Shown here: in pieces, positions 33,602-43,568 of the stretch
How positions within the stretch are numbered: position 1 is the first letter of the stretch
Layout: every line of letters starts with the position of its first letter
DNA from: Actinomycetes bacterium
Lineage (GTDB): Bacteria; Actinomycetota; Acidimicrobiia; Acidimicrobiales; Microtrichaceae
Direction: 5' to 3'
Length of the DNA stretch: 64,000 nucleotides
Assembly: GCA_023392475.1 (NCBI GenBank)
Contig: JAEVZA010000374.1
Span: 42,442-106,441, forward strand
Position numbers and translations under genes: made by a program
The notes under the pieces: generated by a model
The model's database searches: none
What the model was told of the DNA's origin: nothing
Seen by the model: the letters and a program-made list of their open reading frames with translations, nothing else

Positions 33602-34516
33602 GTGTCGGTGATCGAGGTCGAGGACCTCCGCAAGTCCTACGGCGACGTCGAGGCCGTCAAGCGCCTGAGCTTCTCCGTCGAGGAGGGCGAGATCCTGGCC
33701 GTGCTCGGGCCCAACGGCGCTGGCAAGACGACCACCGTCGAGATCCTCGAGGGCTACCGCGAGCGCGACGGGGGTGACGTGCACGTGCTCGGCATGGACC
33801 CGGCCACGGGCGGCACCGAGCTGCGCGGGCGCATCGGGATCGTGCTGCAGGAGTGCGGGGTCGACCCGTTCCTGACCGTGTCGGAGGTGCTGCGCAAGCA
33901 CTCGGAGTACTATCCCCATCCCCGGGACGTGGCCGGGGTGATCTCGCTCGTGGGCCTGGAGGAGAAGGCACCGGCCCGGGTGAAGACGCTCTCGGGCGGG
34001 CAGCAGCGCCGGCTCGATGTGGCGCTCGGGTTGATCGGCGATCCCGAGCTGCTGTTCCTCGACGAGCCGACGACCGGGTTCGACCCGTCGGCCCGACGCC
34101 AGGCGTGGGAGATCGTGCGCAACCTCGGCGAGCTCGGCAAGACGGTGCTGCTCACGACCCACTACATGGACGAGGCGCAGGCGCTCGCCGATCGGGTCCT
34201 CGTGATCGCCGGCGGTCGCATCGTGGCCGAGGGGACGCCACAGTCGATCGGCGGGCGGGCCGAGGCCGACGTCTCCGTCGAGTTCCGGCTCCCGCACGGC
34301 GTCGGGCCGGCGGACCTGCCGGTGGCCGTCGACGAGCGGGGGGACGGCACGGTCGGGTTCACGACGTCCGAACCGACCGAGGTCCTGCACCTGCTGACGT
34401 CGTGGGCGCGGGACCGCCCCGACCCGATCGAGCTGGACGGGCTGACGGTCACGCGCCCGTCGCTCGAGGACATCTACCTCGCGCTGACCGCCTCCGAGCC
34501 GGAGGACGCACGATGA
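33602..34516 (+). CDS. ABC-2 exporter ATP-binding protein
   Basis: A 304-residue ATPase: Walker A GPNGAGKTT (near residue 38), signature LSGGQQRRLDVALGL, Walker B LLFLDEPTTGFDP, switch His in LLTTHYMDEAQ. A C-terminal extension with a beta-rich regulatory domain follows, as in DrrA/CcmA-like drug or lipid exporters. The GTG at 33602 has GGAGGTGAT upstream. Its TGA overlaps the ATG of the permease gene (ATGA), so both are one transcript. The exported substrate is unknown. Confidence 0.93.
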   Translation: MSVIEVEDLRKSYGDVEAVKRLSFSVEEGEILAVLGPNGAGKTTTVEILEGYRERDGGDVHVLGMDPATGGTELRGRIGIVLQECGVDPFLTVSEVLRKHSEYYPHPRDVAGVISLVGLEEKAPARVKTLSGGQQRRLDVALGLIGDPELLFLDEPTTGFDPSARRQAWEIVRNLGELGKTVLLTTHYMDEAQALADRVLVIAGGRIVAEGTPQSIGGRAEADVSVEFRLPHGVGPADLPVAVDERGDGTVGFTTSEPTEVLHLLTSWARDRPDPIELDGLTVTRPSLEDIYLALTASEPEDAR

Positions 34517-35283
34517 CGTCGCCGCTCACGACGCTCGGCCGACAGGTCGGCTGGGAGCAGCGGTCCTACTGGCGCAACCCGGCCGCGGCCGCCTTCACGT
34601 TCGCGTTCCCGCTGCTGTTCCTCGTGATCTTCGTGGCCCTCAACGGCAACTCACGCGTGTCGCTCAGCGGCGGCGACGTGCGCTTCGCGCAGTACTACGT
34701 GCCGGCGATCGTGTCGTTCGGGCTGATCTCGGCCTGCTACACGAACCTGGCGTTCACGATCTGCAACCGGCGCGAGCGGGGGTTGCTCAAGCGCATGCGG
34801 GGCACGCCGCTGTCGCCGGGGCTGTACCTGGGTGGCGTCTTCGGCAACGTGCTCGTCGTGGCTGCCATCCTGACCGGGCTGGTGATCGCGCTCGGGTTGC
34901 TCTTCTACGGGGTGACCTGGCCCGGTCGGTACCTGGCGCTCCTGGTGGTGACGGTGACGGGCGCGTTCTGCTTCAGCGCGATCGGCGTGGCCGTGTCGAC
35001 CTTCGTGCCCAACGAGGACGCGGCGCCGGCGATCATCAACTTCATCCTGTTCCCGCTGCTGTTCATCAGCGGGACCTTCGGCGCCGTGGCGTCGGACTCG
35101 TTCCTGGGACGGCTCGCGGCGATCTTCCCGGTGCGGCACCTGATCACCTCGATGGTGGCGGTGTTCGACCCGTTCGTCTCCGGGACCGGGGTCCGGTTCA
35201 ACGACCTCGCGGTGTTGCTCGCCTGGGGCATCGCCGGCGTCATCGTCTCCTTGCGGCGCTTCCGGTGGGAGCCGCACCACTAG
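34513..35283 (+). CDS. ABC-2 type permease
   Basis: A 256-residue permease with six helices. It has the cytoplasmic N-terminus WEQRSYWRNPAAAAFTFAFP and the ABC-2 signature loop NRRERGLLKRMRGTPLSPG. It pairs with the upstream ATPase (4-base overlap) to form a DrrAB-like exporter. Its TAG stop is part of CTAG at 35280-35283, which is also the stop of the convergent metalloprotease gene. Confidence 0.92.
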   Translation: MTSPLTTLGRQVGWEQRSYWRNPAAAAFTFAFPLLFLVIFVALNGNSRVSLSGGDVRFAQYYVPAIVSFGLISACYTNLAFTICNRRERGLLKRMRGTPLSPGLYLGGVFGNVLVVAAILTGLVIALGLLFYGVTWPGRYLALLVVTVTGAFCFSAIGVAVSTFVPNEDAAPAIINFILFPLLFISGTFGAVASDSFLGRLAAIFPVRHLITSMVAVFDPFVSGTGVRFNDLAVLLAWGIAGVIVSLRRFRWEPHH

Positions 35284-36863
35284 GGCGCGTGCGTGATCGT
35301 GAGCGTGAACGACGCGGAGACCGTGCCGCTGACCACCCACGTGTAGCTCCCGGCCGGCAGGGTCGCCGCCTGCCGGAGCACGCTCGGTCCGCTCGAGCCG
35401 AGCGCCACGGACCCATCGGCCCGGTAGACGGTCAGGGTGAGAGCGGGCGGTACCTTCTGCTTCCCGCCGACGGAGAACTGGAGCGCGTCGGTCATCGCGC
35501 CGGCACCGATCTGCAACGGGAGCCGTGGGCTGCTCCGCTTGCCGCCGACCGAGCCGGTGAACGTGGTCGTCACCGTCGGCGGCACGGTCGTGGGCGGTGC
35601 CGTGCTCGTGGTCGTGGTCGTGGCCGGCACGGTCGGCGTGGTCGGCGGCGGCATCGTCGTGGTCGTGGTCGTCGTCGTCGACGACGTCACGGTCGTCGTG
35701 GTCGAGGGGACCGTCGTCGGCAGCGGCGGCAACGTCGTCGTGGTGACGGGCGGCGCGGGTGCGGACGGGTCGAACAGGAACTGGCTGCGGGCGATGTTCC
35801 AGTGCGTGTCGAGGTACGAGCCCGGCGAGGGGCTCGTGTCGTAGTAGTCGTCGGCGTCGCAGTCGAACAGCCACTCGTGGCCCACCGGGCACGGGTAGGT
35901 GAGGACGACGCCGGGCGAGTCGGAGTAGCACATGACGTCGTACTCGTCGGAGCAGTGCAGGTTCGGGGTGCCGTGCGGCGCGCTGGACTGGACGCCGCCG
36001 AGCGCGTGCATCAGCTCGTGCGCCTCGGAGAGGTGGTCGGTGCGGCCCCAGCAACCGCTGTCGATCCGGGAGTACTCCGTCGTGGTGTTGCTCGAGTTCG
36101 CCGGTCCGGGGGTGTCGTCGTCGATGACCTGTGAGATGCCGCAGTAGACGGTGGCGTCCGTCCAGATGAGGTACTTCGTGAGCGGACGGGTCAGGCCCTG
36201 GGCCATGACCTCATCGATCTCGCCGGCGTAGTTGTCATCCCCCGTCGCGGAGAGCACGACCTCCTGGATGTTCAACGAGCAGTCCGGGTTCGTCACGAAG
36301 CGGACGTGGCGGTCCCCGCCGGTCTCGGCGGCCGACTGCGAGAAGACGCCGTCGACCTGGCCCGCCCACCGCGCGATGGAGGGAGCGACCGAGTCGAAGC
36401 GATCGGGCCGGTCGGCGGCGACGGCGTACACGGCCTGCACGCGCGGTCCGCTGGTGCCGTCCCCGATGCACTGCACGGACCCCGTCGTCGACGGGGACCC
36501 GTTCGGACCGCCCGTCAGGAGGTCCGCCGTCGTGCGCTCCTGGGTGACGTCCACCCCGGCCGGTGCTGGGTCCGGCCCGTGGGTGCAGACGGCCCGGGTT
36601 CCCCGGGTGTCCGTTCGGAAGTGATCGCCGCACGGGCCGCCTCGCTCCTCGACGAGGCCCGCGTAGCGCATGCCACGGCTCGCCTGATCGGGCGGGTTCG
36701 GCGTGGAACCCTCCCGCACGGGCGCGCCGCGTCCCGGTGTGCCACCCGGCGATGCCGTGAGCGCACCGGCCGAGGCCACCCCGATCGCGAGCGAAGCCGC
36801 GACGACACCGATGACCGTCCAACGCGCGCGCGTCTGGCGCGCTCCCGAGCCCCGTCCGCCCAT
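35280..36863 (-). CDS. Secreted zinc metalloprotease with mucin-like linker
   Basis: A 527-residue exported protein. A hydrophobic signal (WTVIGVVAASLAIGVASAGA) precedes a protease-like domain. The zinc motif AHELMHALGGVQ (HExxHxxGG) lies near residue 293, with Cys-rich segments (LHCSDEYDVMCYSDS, YPCPVGHEWLFDCDADDYYD) that could form disulfides and a Met-turn. A Thr/Pro stretch of about 75 residues follows, then a C-terminal beta domain. It is probably a surface or secreted protease of the snapalysin/M10-like type. AAGGGGACG lies before the ATG. Confidence 0.82.
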   Translation of the reverse strand: MGGRGSGARQTRARWTVIGVVAASLAIGVASAGALTASPGGTPGRGAPVREGSTPNPPDQASRGMRYAGLVEERGGPCGDHFRTDTRGTRAVCTHGPDPAPAGVDVTQERTTADLLTGGPNGSPSTTGSVQCIGDGTSGPRVQAVYAVAADRPDRFDSVAPSIARWAGQVDGVFSQSAAETGGDRHVRFVTNPDCSLNIQEVVLSATGDDNYAGEIDEVMAQGLTRPLTKYLIWTDATVYCGISQVIDDDTPGPANSSNTTTEYSRIDSGCWGRTDHLSEAHELMHALGGVQSSAPHGTPNLHCSDEYDVMCYSDSPGVVLTYPCPVGHEWLFDCDADDYYDTSPSPGSYLDTHWNIARSQFLFDPSAPAPPVTTTTLPPLPTTVPSTTTTVTSSTTTTTTTTMPPPTTPTVPATTTTTSTAPPTTVPPTVTTTFTGSVGGKRSSPRLPLQIGAGAMTDALQFSVGGKQKVPPALTLTVYRADGSVALGSSGPSVLRQAATLPAGSYTWVVSGTVSASFTLTITHAP

Positions 36864-37004
36864 GGACGTCCCCTTCACTTCGCCTCGCAACGTTCCGAGG
36901 CACGCGCCCTACTTCGGCACGTGGGCTCAGGAACTGGAGCGCGGTGCAGGCAGGGATCAGGTCCGGCGGCGCCGCGGTGCCGCCGAGCATCCCGGCCCGG
37001 ACGC

Positions 37005-37036
37005 GAACCGGCCCCGGGCTGGACCGGGGCCGGTTC
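37005..37036 (-). terminator. Perfect hairpin terminator after the DUF5979 gene
   Basis: GAACCGGCCCCGG-gctgga-CCGGGGCCGGTTC, 13-base arms, about 45 bases past the stop of the 37081 gene on the minus strand. Confidence 0.7.
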
Positions 37037-37080
37037 TTCGCTCTGCCGTCGAGACCGACGGGAAGGGACCTATCGGCCTG

Positions 37081-40000
37081 TCATGGCAGGACGTCCCAGA
37101 AGGCGTAGTTGGCGATCGCCCGGGCGTTCTTGCTGTCCGCCGAGGTGCCGGGCGTGAAGGTGGAGTTGTCGCCACGGGAGTTGAACGACGCCGCAGCGGA
37201 CTGGGCGTCCTTGATGGCGTTCTGGTTCGTGCCGCAGTACGCGGCCTCCCAGCCGTTGATGGTGGCCGCGCCTCCCGCCGGGGCGCTGCCGAACGCCGAG
37301 GCGTTGAGCTCGGCCGCCAGCAGCTGCTGCAGCAGCTGCATCCTCGCCTGATCGAGCGCCGAGCGCTTCTTGTTCGCCGACGTGGACGAGATCCCGCTCC
37401 AGAACCCGCCCATCACCTTCCCGAGCGTGTCGATCGGCCGGCCGCACAACGTGGCGTCCCCGACGATGGACGCAACACCCGGGAACGTGTGCCCGAAGCC
37501 CGAGCCACCGAACCAGGCGATGTTCGCCAGGCGGGAGTGCGTCGCCCAGAAGCCCTGGGTGCGGGTGGCGCCGTTGCCGGTGTTCTCGAACACGCAGGTG
37601 ACCGTGTCGCCCTTCTGGAGGTTGACGGTCACGGTCTGCGTGTTGAGGTCACCGGACCCGGTGCTGCCGCTCGAGCCGCTGACGGTGCAGGCGTACGGCG
37701 TGTTGGGATCGGTCGATCCGCCGATGCCGGTGAGCGTCCAGCCGAGCTGCGTCGACTCGTGCGCCGTGTACGTGCCGGTGGGCAACGTCTGGGTGTTCAC
37801 GTTGCCGCCGTTGGTCGTGGCCCCGGTCAGGTTGAACGGGTTGTAGCCGGCGCCCGTGGTCGTGAAGGCGAAGGTGCCCTGGGCCGGCGTCGCCCGCTTG
37901 ATGATGACGATCGTGCCGCGGTCACGGGTGATCGAGTTGCCGACCGTGATCGTGAACGACGCGCCCTTGGTGGCGATCACGACCGAGGCCGGCGTGTAGG
38001 TGATGGTGCCCCACGTGTAGCCGGGGATCGGCGTGGGCGTGACCTCGGTGACGGTGCAGGTGTTGCCGGTCGGGATGCCCGACACCGTCACCGGGGTGCT
38101 CGGCGACAGGGTCGTCACCTGGCCGGTGAAGCCGGTGCCGCAGTTGTAGTTGGCGGTGAACGTCGCCGGCACCGGGGCGCCGTCGGGGTTCGACAGCGTC
38201 TTCGCGATGACCAACGAGCCCGTGTCCCGCGTCATCGTGTTGTTCGTCGTGACCGTGATCGACGAGCCGCTCCCCGCCGGGATCGTCACCGTGCCCGAGG
38301 ACGGGGTGAACGTCGGCGTCCCGAACGTGTAGCCGGGCACCGACGGCAGCGTCGGCTCGGAGACCGTGCAGGACGTGCCGGTCGGGATCCCGGAGACGGT
38401 CTGGGAGCCGCCGGACGACACGGTCTTGTCACCGATGAACCCGGTGCCGCAGTCGTAGTGGATCGTGAACGGACCCGTGTAGCCGGCCGGACCACCGGTG
38501 AGCGCCTTGGTCAGCATCAGCGAGCCGAGGTCACGGGTCAGCGTGTTGTTGGTCGTCACCGTGATCGTGGAGCCGCTGCCCGCCGGGATCACGACCGTGC
38601 TCGACGGGCTGAACGACGGCGTACCGAACGAGTACCCGGTCGGCGGCGCCGGCAGCGTCTCCGACACCGTGCAGGACGTGCCGGTCGGGATCGCCGCATC
38701 GGCGGTCACCGCCGCGGCACCCGCCGTCACCTGCGTCGAGCCGGTGTGACCGGCCCCGCAGTTCCAGTTGATCGTGAACGGACCGTCGTACCCCGACGGA
38801 CCACCCGTGAGCGCCTTGGCGAGGAGCAACGAGCCCAGGTCACGCGTCAACGAGTTGTTGGTCGTCACCGTGATCGTCGAGCCGTTCCCCGCCGGGATCA
38901 CGACCGTGCTCGACGGGCTGAACGACGGCGTACCGAACGAGTAGCCCGTCGGCGGCGTCGGCAGCGTCTCCGACACCGTGCAGCTCGTGCCGGTCGGCAC
39001 CGCCGCATCGGCGGTGACCGCCACCGCGCCGGCCGTGACCGGCACCGAACCGATGTGACCCGTTCCGCAGTCGTAGTTGATCGTGAAGGGACCGTCGTAC
39101 CCCGACGGCCCGCCGGTGAGGGCCTTGGCCAGCTTGAGGGATCCGAGGTCGCGGGTGAGCGTGTTGTTGGTCGTCACCGTGATCGTGGAGCCGCTGCCCG
39201 CCGGGATCACGACCGTGCTCGACGGGCTGAACGACGCCGTGCCGAACGAGTACCCGGTCGGCGGCGTCGGCAGCGTCTCCGCCACCGTGCAGCTCGTGCC
39301 GGTCGGGATCGCCGCATCGGCGGTCACGGCCGCAGCGCCCGCCGTCACCTGCGTCGAGCCGGTGTGACCGGCCCCGCAGTTCCAGTTGATCGTGAAGGGA
39401 CCGTTGTACCCCGAGGGACCACCCGTGAGCGCCTTGGCGAGGAGCAACGAGCCCAGGTCACGCGTCAACGTGTTGTTCGTGGTGACCTCGACCTCGGAGC
39501 CGTTGCCGGCCGGGATCACGACCGTGCTCGACGGGCTGAACGACGGCGTGCCGAAGGAGAAGCCGGTCGGCGGCGTCGGCAGGTTCGGCTCGGACACCGT
39601 GCAGCTCGTCCCGGTCGGGATGCCGGGCACGATGACGGACGACCCGGCGAACACCGACTTGTCGCCGACGAACCCGGTGCCGCAGTCGTAGTGGATCGTG
39701 AACGGACCGAGGTAGCCGTTCGGGCCACCGGTCAGCGCCTTCGAGAGGCGCAGCGTGCCGAGGTCACGGGTCATCGTGTTGTTGGTCGTGACCGTGACGT
39801 CGGTGTTGGCGGCACTGAGGACCACCGTCGCCGACGGGCTGAAGCTCGGCGTGCCGAACGTGTAGCCGGTCACGGTCGGCAAGTTCGGCTCGCTGATCAC
39901 GCACGTGGTCGAGATCGGGTTGCCGTTGCCGTCGTAGAGCGGGATGTTCGCGTCCGCGACCACCGCCGCTGCGCCGGCCGTGACCGGCACCGAGCCGATG

Positions 40001-42444
40001 TGGCCGGTGCCGCAGTCGTAGGCGATGGTGAACGGACCGCTGTAGCCGGACGGTCCACCGGTGAGCGCCTTCGCGAGCCGCAACGAGGTCACGTCGGGCG
40101 AGGTGCGTGACAGCCGGTTGTTCGTGGTGACCGTGATCGTCGAGCCGTTCCCGGCCGGGATCGTCACCGTGTTCGACGGGATGAAGGCCGGCGTGCCGAA
40201 CGCGTACCCGGCAGGCGGTGCCGGCAGCGTCTCCGAGACGGTGCAGCTGGTGCCGGTCGGGATCGCGGCATCCACGGTGACCGCGGCGGCACCGGAGGTC
40301 ACCTGCGTCGAACCCGTGTGACCCGTTCCGCAGTTCCAGTTGATCGTGAACGGCCCGTTGTAGCCCGACGGTCCCCCGACGAGCGTCTTCGCGACCAGCA
40401 GCGAACCCAGGTCACGGGTCAGCGTGTTGTTCGTCGTGACCGTGATCGTCGAGCCGTTGCCCGCCGGGATCACGACCGTGCTCGACGGGCTGAACGACGG
40501 GGTGCCGAACGAGTAGCCGGTCGGCGCCGTCGGCAACGTCTCGGACACGGTGCACGAGGTGCCCGTCGGGATCGCCGCATCGGCGGTCACCGCCGCGGCG
40601 CCCGCCGTGACCTGCGTCGAGCCCGTGTGACCGGTCCCGCAGTTCCAGTTGATCGTGAACGGACCCGTGTACCCCGACGGACCACCCGTCAGCGCCTTCG
40701 AGAGCAGGAGCGACCCGACATCACGGGTGAGCGTGTTGTTCGTGATGACCTCGACGGTCGTTCCCAGGCCGACGGTGACGGTCCCCGATGTGGGGTTGAA
40801 GCTCGGGGTGCCGAACGAGTACCCGGTCGGTGGGGTCGGCAGGGTCGGCTCCGACACCGTGCACGAGGTCCCGGCCGGGATCCCCGACACGGTCTGGAAG
40901 CTGCCGGCGCTGACGGACTTGTCACCGACGAACCCGGCGCCGCAGTCGTAGTGGATCGTGAACGGACCCGTGTAACCGGCCGGACCACCCGTGAGCGCCT
41001 TCGTCAGCTTCAGCGACCCGGGGTTCGCGCTGAGCGTGTTGTTGGTCGTCACCGTGACGGTCGTGCCCTCGCCGATGGTGATCGTGTTCGACGGGCTGAA
41101 CGACGGGGTGCCGAACGAGTAGCCGGTGGGCGCGGTCGGGAGCGTCGGCTCCGACACGGTGCACACCTGACCCGACGGGATGCCGTTGATCGTCTGCGAG
41201 CTCCCCGAGGCGATAGTGACGTCGCCGATGAACCCGGTACCGCAGTCGTAGTGAATCGTGAACGGGCCGGTGTAGCCGTTCGGGCCCCCGGTCAGGGCCT
41301 TGGACAGCGTGAGGTTCCCCGGCTGGATGACCACGGCGGCCGCCATGGACCGGTCGGTGTTGCCCAGGTTGGGCAGGTTCGGACCCCAGCCGACGAGGCG
41401 CATGTGGTACGGCGAACCGTCGATCCCCCCGGCCGAGTTGCAGGTGCCGTTGGTCGTCCCCCACACGGAGCACTGCGAGATGTGGCCACCCCACGCGAGC
41501 ACCGCCGTCGGGTTGTCGACGTGGAACGTGACGGCGATCTGCGTCTCGGACTGGTTCGCCGTGAGGCTGCCCTGCGAGACGTAGGAGACGTCCGTGATCG
41601 TGCCGCCGAAGAGCGTCATGTTGCGCTCGCCGGCCGGCAGGCCGCCGAACGAGGTCGCCGGCTCACCTGGGACCGGGGAACCAGCCGAGCTCGGCGTGGG
41701 GATCGCGTAGGTCGACGTGGTGGCGCTGAGCCCGCTCACGCCGTCGGTCGGGTACACCGTCTCGGCCGGGTGGTTGAAGAACGTGTGCGGCTCGAGCCGC
41801 TGGTACGACGTCAGGTAGTCGTACGCGTTCGCGCCGCTGTTGCGGATGTCGTACCCGAGCGTGAGGGTGATGTCGGTCCCGGTCGGCAGGTTCTCCAGCA
41901 CGGTGCGGAACGGCGTGGAGTACCCCTCGAGCATGTGGGCCTGCGACGCCCCGACGTTGCCGTTCACCCAGCCGCTGTTGCCGCCGAAGTCCTTGCAGTC
42001 GTTCGGTGAAGCCGCCGAACCGTTGCGGCACTGGTCCAGGTCCGCCGATGCCGGGGCGTCGGTGAAGGTCGTCCTCGCGGTTCCGGAGATCGGTCCGGTC
42101 GCGGTCACGTCGTAGTTGGACACGAAGTACCCGGGGAGCGAGAACACGTCCTTCACCGTGCCGTCCGCGGCCGCGGCCACCGTGACGTCACGCTGCCAGG
42201 TCTGCCCGATCGTGTCGTTGACGACGATGCGCACCGATTCCGACGGCGCCCAGTTCGCGCCGGTCAGGGTGACGGTCGAGCCGGCCGAGTAGTCGGCCTT
42301 GTCACTCGCGATCGTCGGCGGTGGTGGCGCCGGGTCGGATGCACCGGCCGGTGCGAGCGTCGGCACCAACACCGACAGGACCAGGAGCAACGCCGCCAAC
42401 GGTGCGGCGGCGCGCCGCGGCGGACGCGAACGTGAACTGTCCAT
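37081..42444 (-). CDS. Giant surface protein with ten DUF5979-type repeats
   Basis: A 1,787-residue exported protein. After the signal (AAAPLAALLLVLSVLVPTLA) come an Ig-like module (ADYSAGSTVTLTGANWAPSE) and a non-repetitive head with Cys pairs (to about residue 390). Ten repeats of about 97 residues follow, each with KALTGGPSGYTGPFTI, a CG-T/A-G Cys, and SCTVSE. A diverged eleventh unit and a SpaA-like unit come next. The C-terminal region (TQGFWATHSRLANIAWFGGS) is common in large actinobacterial envelope proteins. It is probably a fibrous adhesin or stalk. The ATG at 42444 has GGAGGGGAAGG upstream. Confidence 0.88.
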   Translation of the reverse strand: MDSSRSRPPRRAAAPLAALLLVLSVLVPTLAPAGASDPAPPPPTIASDKADYSAGSTVTLTGANWAPSESVRIVVNDTIGQTWQRDVTVAAAADGTVKDVFSLPGYFVSNYDVTATGPISGTARTTFTDAPASADLDQCRNGSAASPNDCKDFGGNSGWVNGNVGASQAHMLEGYSTPFRTVLENLPTGTDITLTLGYDIRNSGANAYDYLTSYQRLEPHTFFNHPAETVYPTDGVSGLSATTSTYAIPTPSSAGSPVPGEPATSFGGLPAGERNMTLFGGTITDVSYVSQGSLTANQSETQIAVTFHVDNPTAVLAWGGHISQCSVWGTTNGTCNSAGGIDGSPYHMRLVGWGPNLPNLGNTDRSMAAAVVIQPGNLTLSKALTGGPNGYTGPFTIHYDCGTGFIGDVTIASGSSQTINGIPSGQVCTVSEPTLPTAPTGYSFGTPSFSPSNTITIGEGTTVTVTTNNTLSANPGSLKLTKALTGGPAGYTGPFTIHYDCGAGFVGDKSVSAGSFQTVSGIPAGTSCTVSEPTLPTPPTGYSFGTPSFNPTSGTVTVGLGTTVEVITNNTLTRDVGSLLLSKALTGGPSGYTGPFTINWNCGTGHTGSTQVTAGAAAVTADAAIPTGTSCTVSETLPTAPTGYSFGTPSFSPSSTVVIPAGNGSTITVTTNNTLTRDLGSLLVAKTLVGGPSGYNGPFTINWNCGTGHTGSTQVTSGAAAVTVDAAIPTGTSCTVSETLPAPPAGYAFGTPAFIPSNTVTIPAGNGSTITVTTNNRLSRTSPDVTSLRLAKALTGGPSGYSGPFTIAYDCGTGHIGSVPVTAGAAAVVADANIPLYDGNGNPISTTCVISEPNLPTVTGYTFGTPSFSPSATVVLSAANTDVTVTTNNTMTRDLGTLRLSKALTGGPNGYLGPFTIHYDCGTGFVGDKSVFAGSSVIVPGIPTGTSCTVSEPNLPTPPTGFSFGTPSFSPSSTVVIPAGNGSEVEVTTNNTLTRDLGSLLLAKALTGGPSGYNGPFTINWNCGAGHTGSTQVTAGAAAVTADAAIPTGTSCTVAETLPTPPTGYSFGTASFSPSSTVVIPAGSGSTITVTTNNTLTRDLGSLKLAKALTGGPSGYDGPFTINYDCGTGHIGSVPVTAGAVAVTADAAVPTGTSCTVSETLPTPPTGYSFGTPSFSPSSTVVIPAGNGSTITVTTNNSLTRDLGSLLLAKALTGGPSGYDGPFTINWNCGAGHTGSTQVTAGAAAVTADAAIPTGTSCTVSETLPAPPTGYSFGTPSFSPSSTVVIPAGSGSTITVTTNNTLTRDLGSLMLTKALTGGPAGYTGPFTIHYDCGTGFIGDKTVSSGGSQTVSGIPTGTSCTVSEPTLPSVPGYTFGTPTFTPSSGTVTIPAGSGSSITVTTNNTMTRDTGSLVIAKTLSNPDGAPVPATFTANYNCGTGFTGQVTTLSPSTPVTVSGIPTGNTCTVTEVTPTPIPGYTWGTITYTPASVVIATKGASFTITVGNSITRDRGTIVIIKRATPAQGTFAFTTTGAGYNPFNLTGATTNGGNVNTQTLPTGTYTAHESTQLGWTLTGIGGSTDPNTPYACTVSGSSGSTGSGDLNTQTVTVNLQKGDTVTCVFENTGNGATRTQGFWATHSRLANIAWFGGSGFGHTFPGVASIVGDATLCGRPIDTLGKVMGGFWSGISSTSANKKRSALDQARMQLLQQLLAAELNASAFGSAPAGGAATINGWEAAYCGTNQNAIKDAQSAAASFNSRGDNSTFTPGTSADSKNARAIANYAFWDVLP
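38200..41330 (-). repeat. Tandem array encoding the DUF5979 repeats
   Basis: About ten units of roughly 290-300 bases. Several (around 38.5, 38.8, 39.1, 39.4 and 40.4 kb) are nearly identical at DNA level, including synonymous sites. Such an array can expand or contract by recombination, changing stalk length. Confidence 0.8.
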
Positions 42445-42569
42445 CTGCCTTCCCCTCCCAATGCGCGGGACCATCTCGTCCCCGGCCCATCCTCCGGAGG
42501 CACTTCCTGCGTACCCTTGCACGCACCTGTAGTGATCGCAATACGTCATTCACCGAAGGTCACCGGGCG

Positions 42570-42624
42570 CGTTCTTGCCGTTCCGGAAGGCGTCGAACCC
42601 GTCACCCACAAGGGTGAAAGAACG
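42570..42624. other. Nested inverted repeats in a long non-coding gap
   Basis: CGTTCTT (42570-42576) pairs with AAGAACG (42618-42624), enclosing TCACCC-acaa-GGGTGA. It lies in the 598-base gap 42445-43042, upstream of the giant surface gene on the minus strand. It could be an operator or leader structure. I see no gene in this gap. Confidence 0.35.
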
Positions 42625-43042
42625 CCCGCGCGTGAGTACTCCCCGAACTGAAACGAAACGGGTGCCTCGGACGATGCGCGACGTTCAGTGCGTTTCGAAG
42701 GGGTCCACGGCCCTGTCACCACAGGGGTCGATCGGACCGACGCCGCCGTCGACGCCGCCGGAGCGGTCAACAATCCGGTGGTGGTGAAGTCCGACGATCA
42801 CACAGAAACCAACCGCAGCTCAAGCGCCGTGTTCGGGCGATGTCCGCAGCTCCCCGGCGCCGGTTCATCGCGAACATGGCCCGGTGCGACCGCTGACCCG
42901 AGACGGACTCGCTCGTTCGAGCGACGAACCGGCAGGCGATGCTCCGCGCAGACCGCCCGTGCTGCTCCGTCCTGCACCGATCGATGTGAGGTAGGGAACC
43001 GGTGCACCGATCACCGAGCACCGACCCGAGGAGCGAACCCGG

Positions 43043-43468
43043 ATGAGTGACGACGACGAGACGACGGACTGGAACACCCACATCATCGAGGAGTTCCGCG
43101 CCAACGGAGGCCGGGTCGGGGGCAACTTCGAGGGCGCCCCGATCCTCCTCCTGCACACCACCGGCGCCCGCAGCGGCGCCGAGCGGACCAACCCGATGAT
43201 GTACCGGGACCTCGGCGACGGCCGCGTGGCCGTGTTCGCGTCCAAGGCGGGTGCCGACAGCAACCCCGACTGGTACCACAACCTGGTCGCGCACCCCGAC
43301 GTCACCGCCGAGATCGGCACCGAGACCCGCGAGTTCGGGGCGCGCGTCGCGCCGACCGACGAGCGAGGCCCGATCTGGGACGAGCAGAAGTCCGACTACC
43401 CCGGCTTCGCCGACTACGAGCGCTCCACCACCCGCGAGATCCCGGTCGTCATCCTCGAACCCCGCTGA
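43043..43468 (+). CDS. Deazaflavin (F420)-dependent nitroreductase-family protein
   Basis: A 141-residue split-beta-barrel protein with the DDN-family pattern: PILLLHTTGARSGAERTNPM, then FASKAGADSNPDWYHNLVAHP, then a C-terminal EIPVVILEPR. This is the family of Mycobacterium Ddn, which reduce quinones or nitro compounds with F420H2. It implies that the organism makes F420. GAGGAGCG precedes the ATG. A relative lies at 45675. Confidence 0.93.
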   Translation: MSDDDETTDWNTHIIEEFRANGGRVGGNFEGAPILLLHTTGARSGAERTNPMMYRDLGDGRVAVFASKAGADSNPDWYHNLVAHPDVTAEIGTETREFGARVAPTDERGPIWDEQKSDYPGFADYERSTTREIPVVILEPR

Positions 43469-43568
43469 CGCCTGCTTCGCAGCGGTTCGGATCCCGGAGC
43501 GCGATCACCTCCCCACTGCCGCAACGATCGAACCGACCCCGAGCCGCCACACGTGCTGTCATGGTCCG

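Noticed and set aside
38200..41330. Possible CRISPR array, because of regular repeats
   Set aside because: Units are about 290-300 bases, in frame and protein-coding, with no short repeats and unique spacers.
36703..42009. Very long plus-strand open frames opposite the DUF5979 gene (1,135 and 563 codons)
   Set aside because: Their Arg/Gly/Asp-rich repetitive products mirror the repeats of the real minus-strand gene. The minus strand has a signal peptide, known domains and a ribosome site.
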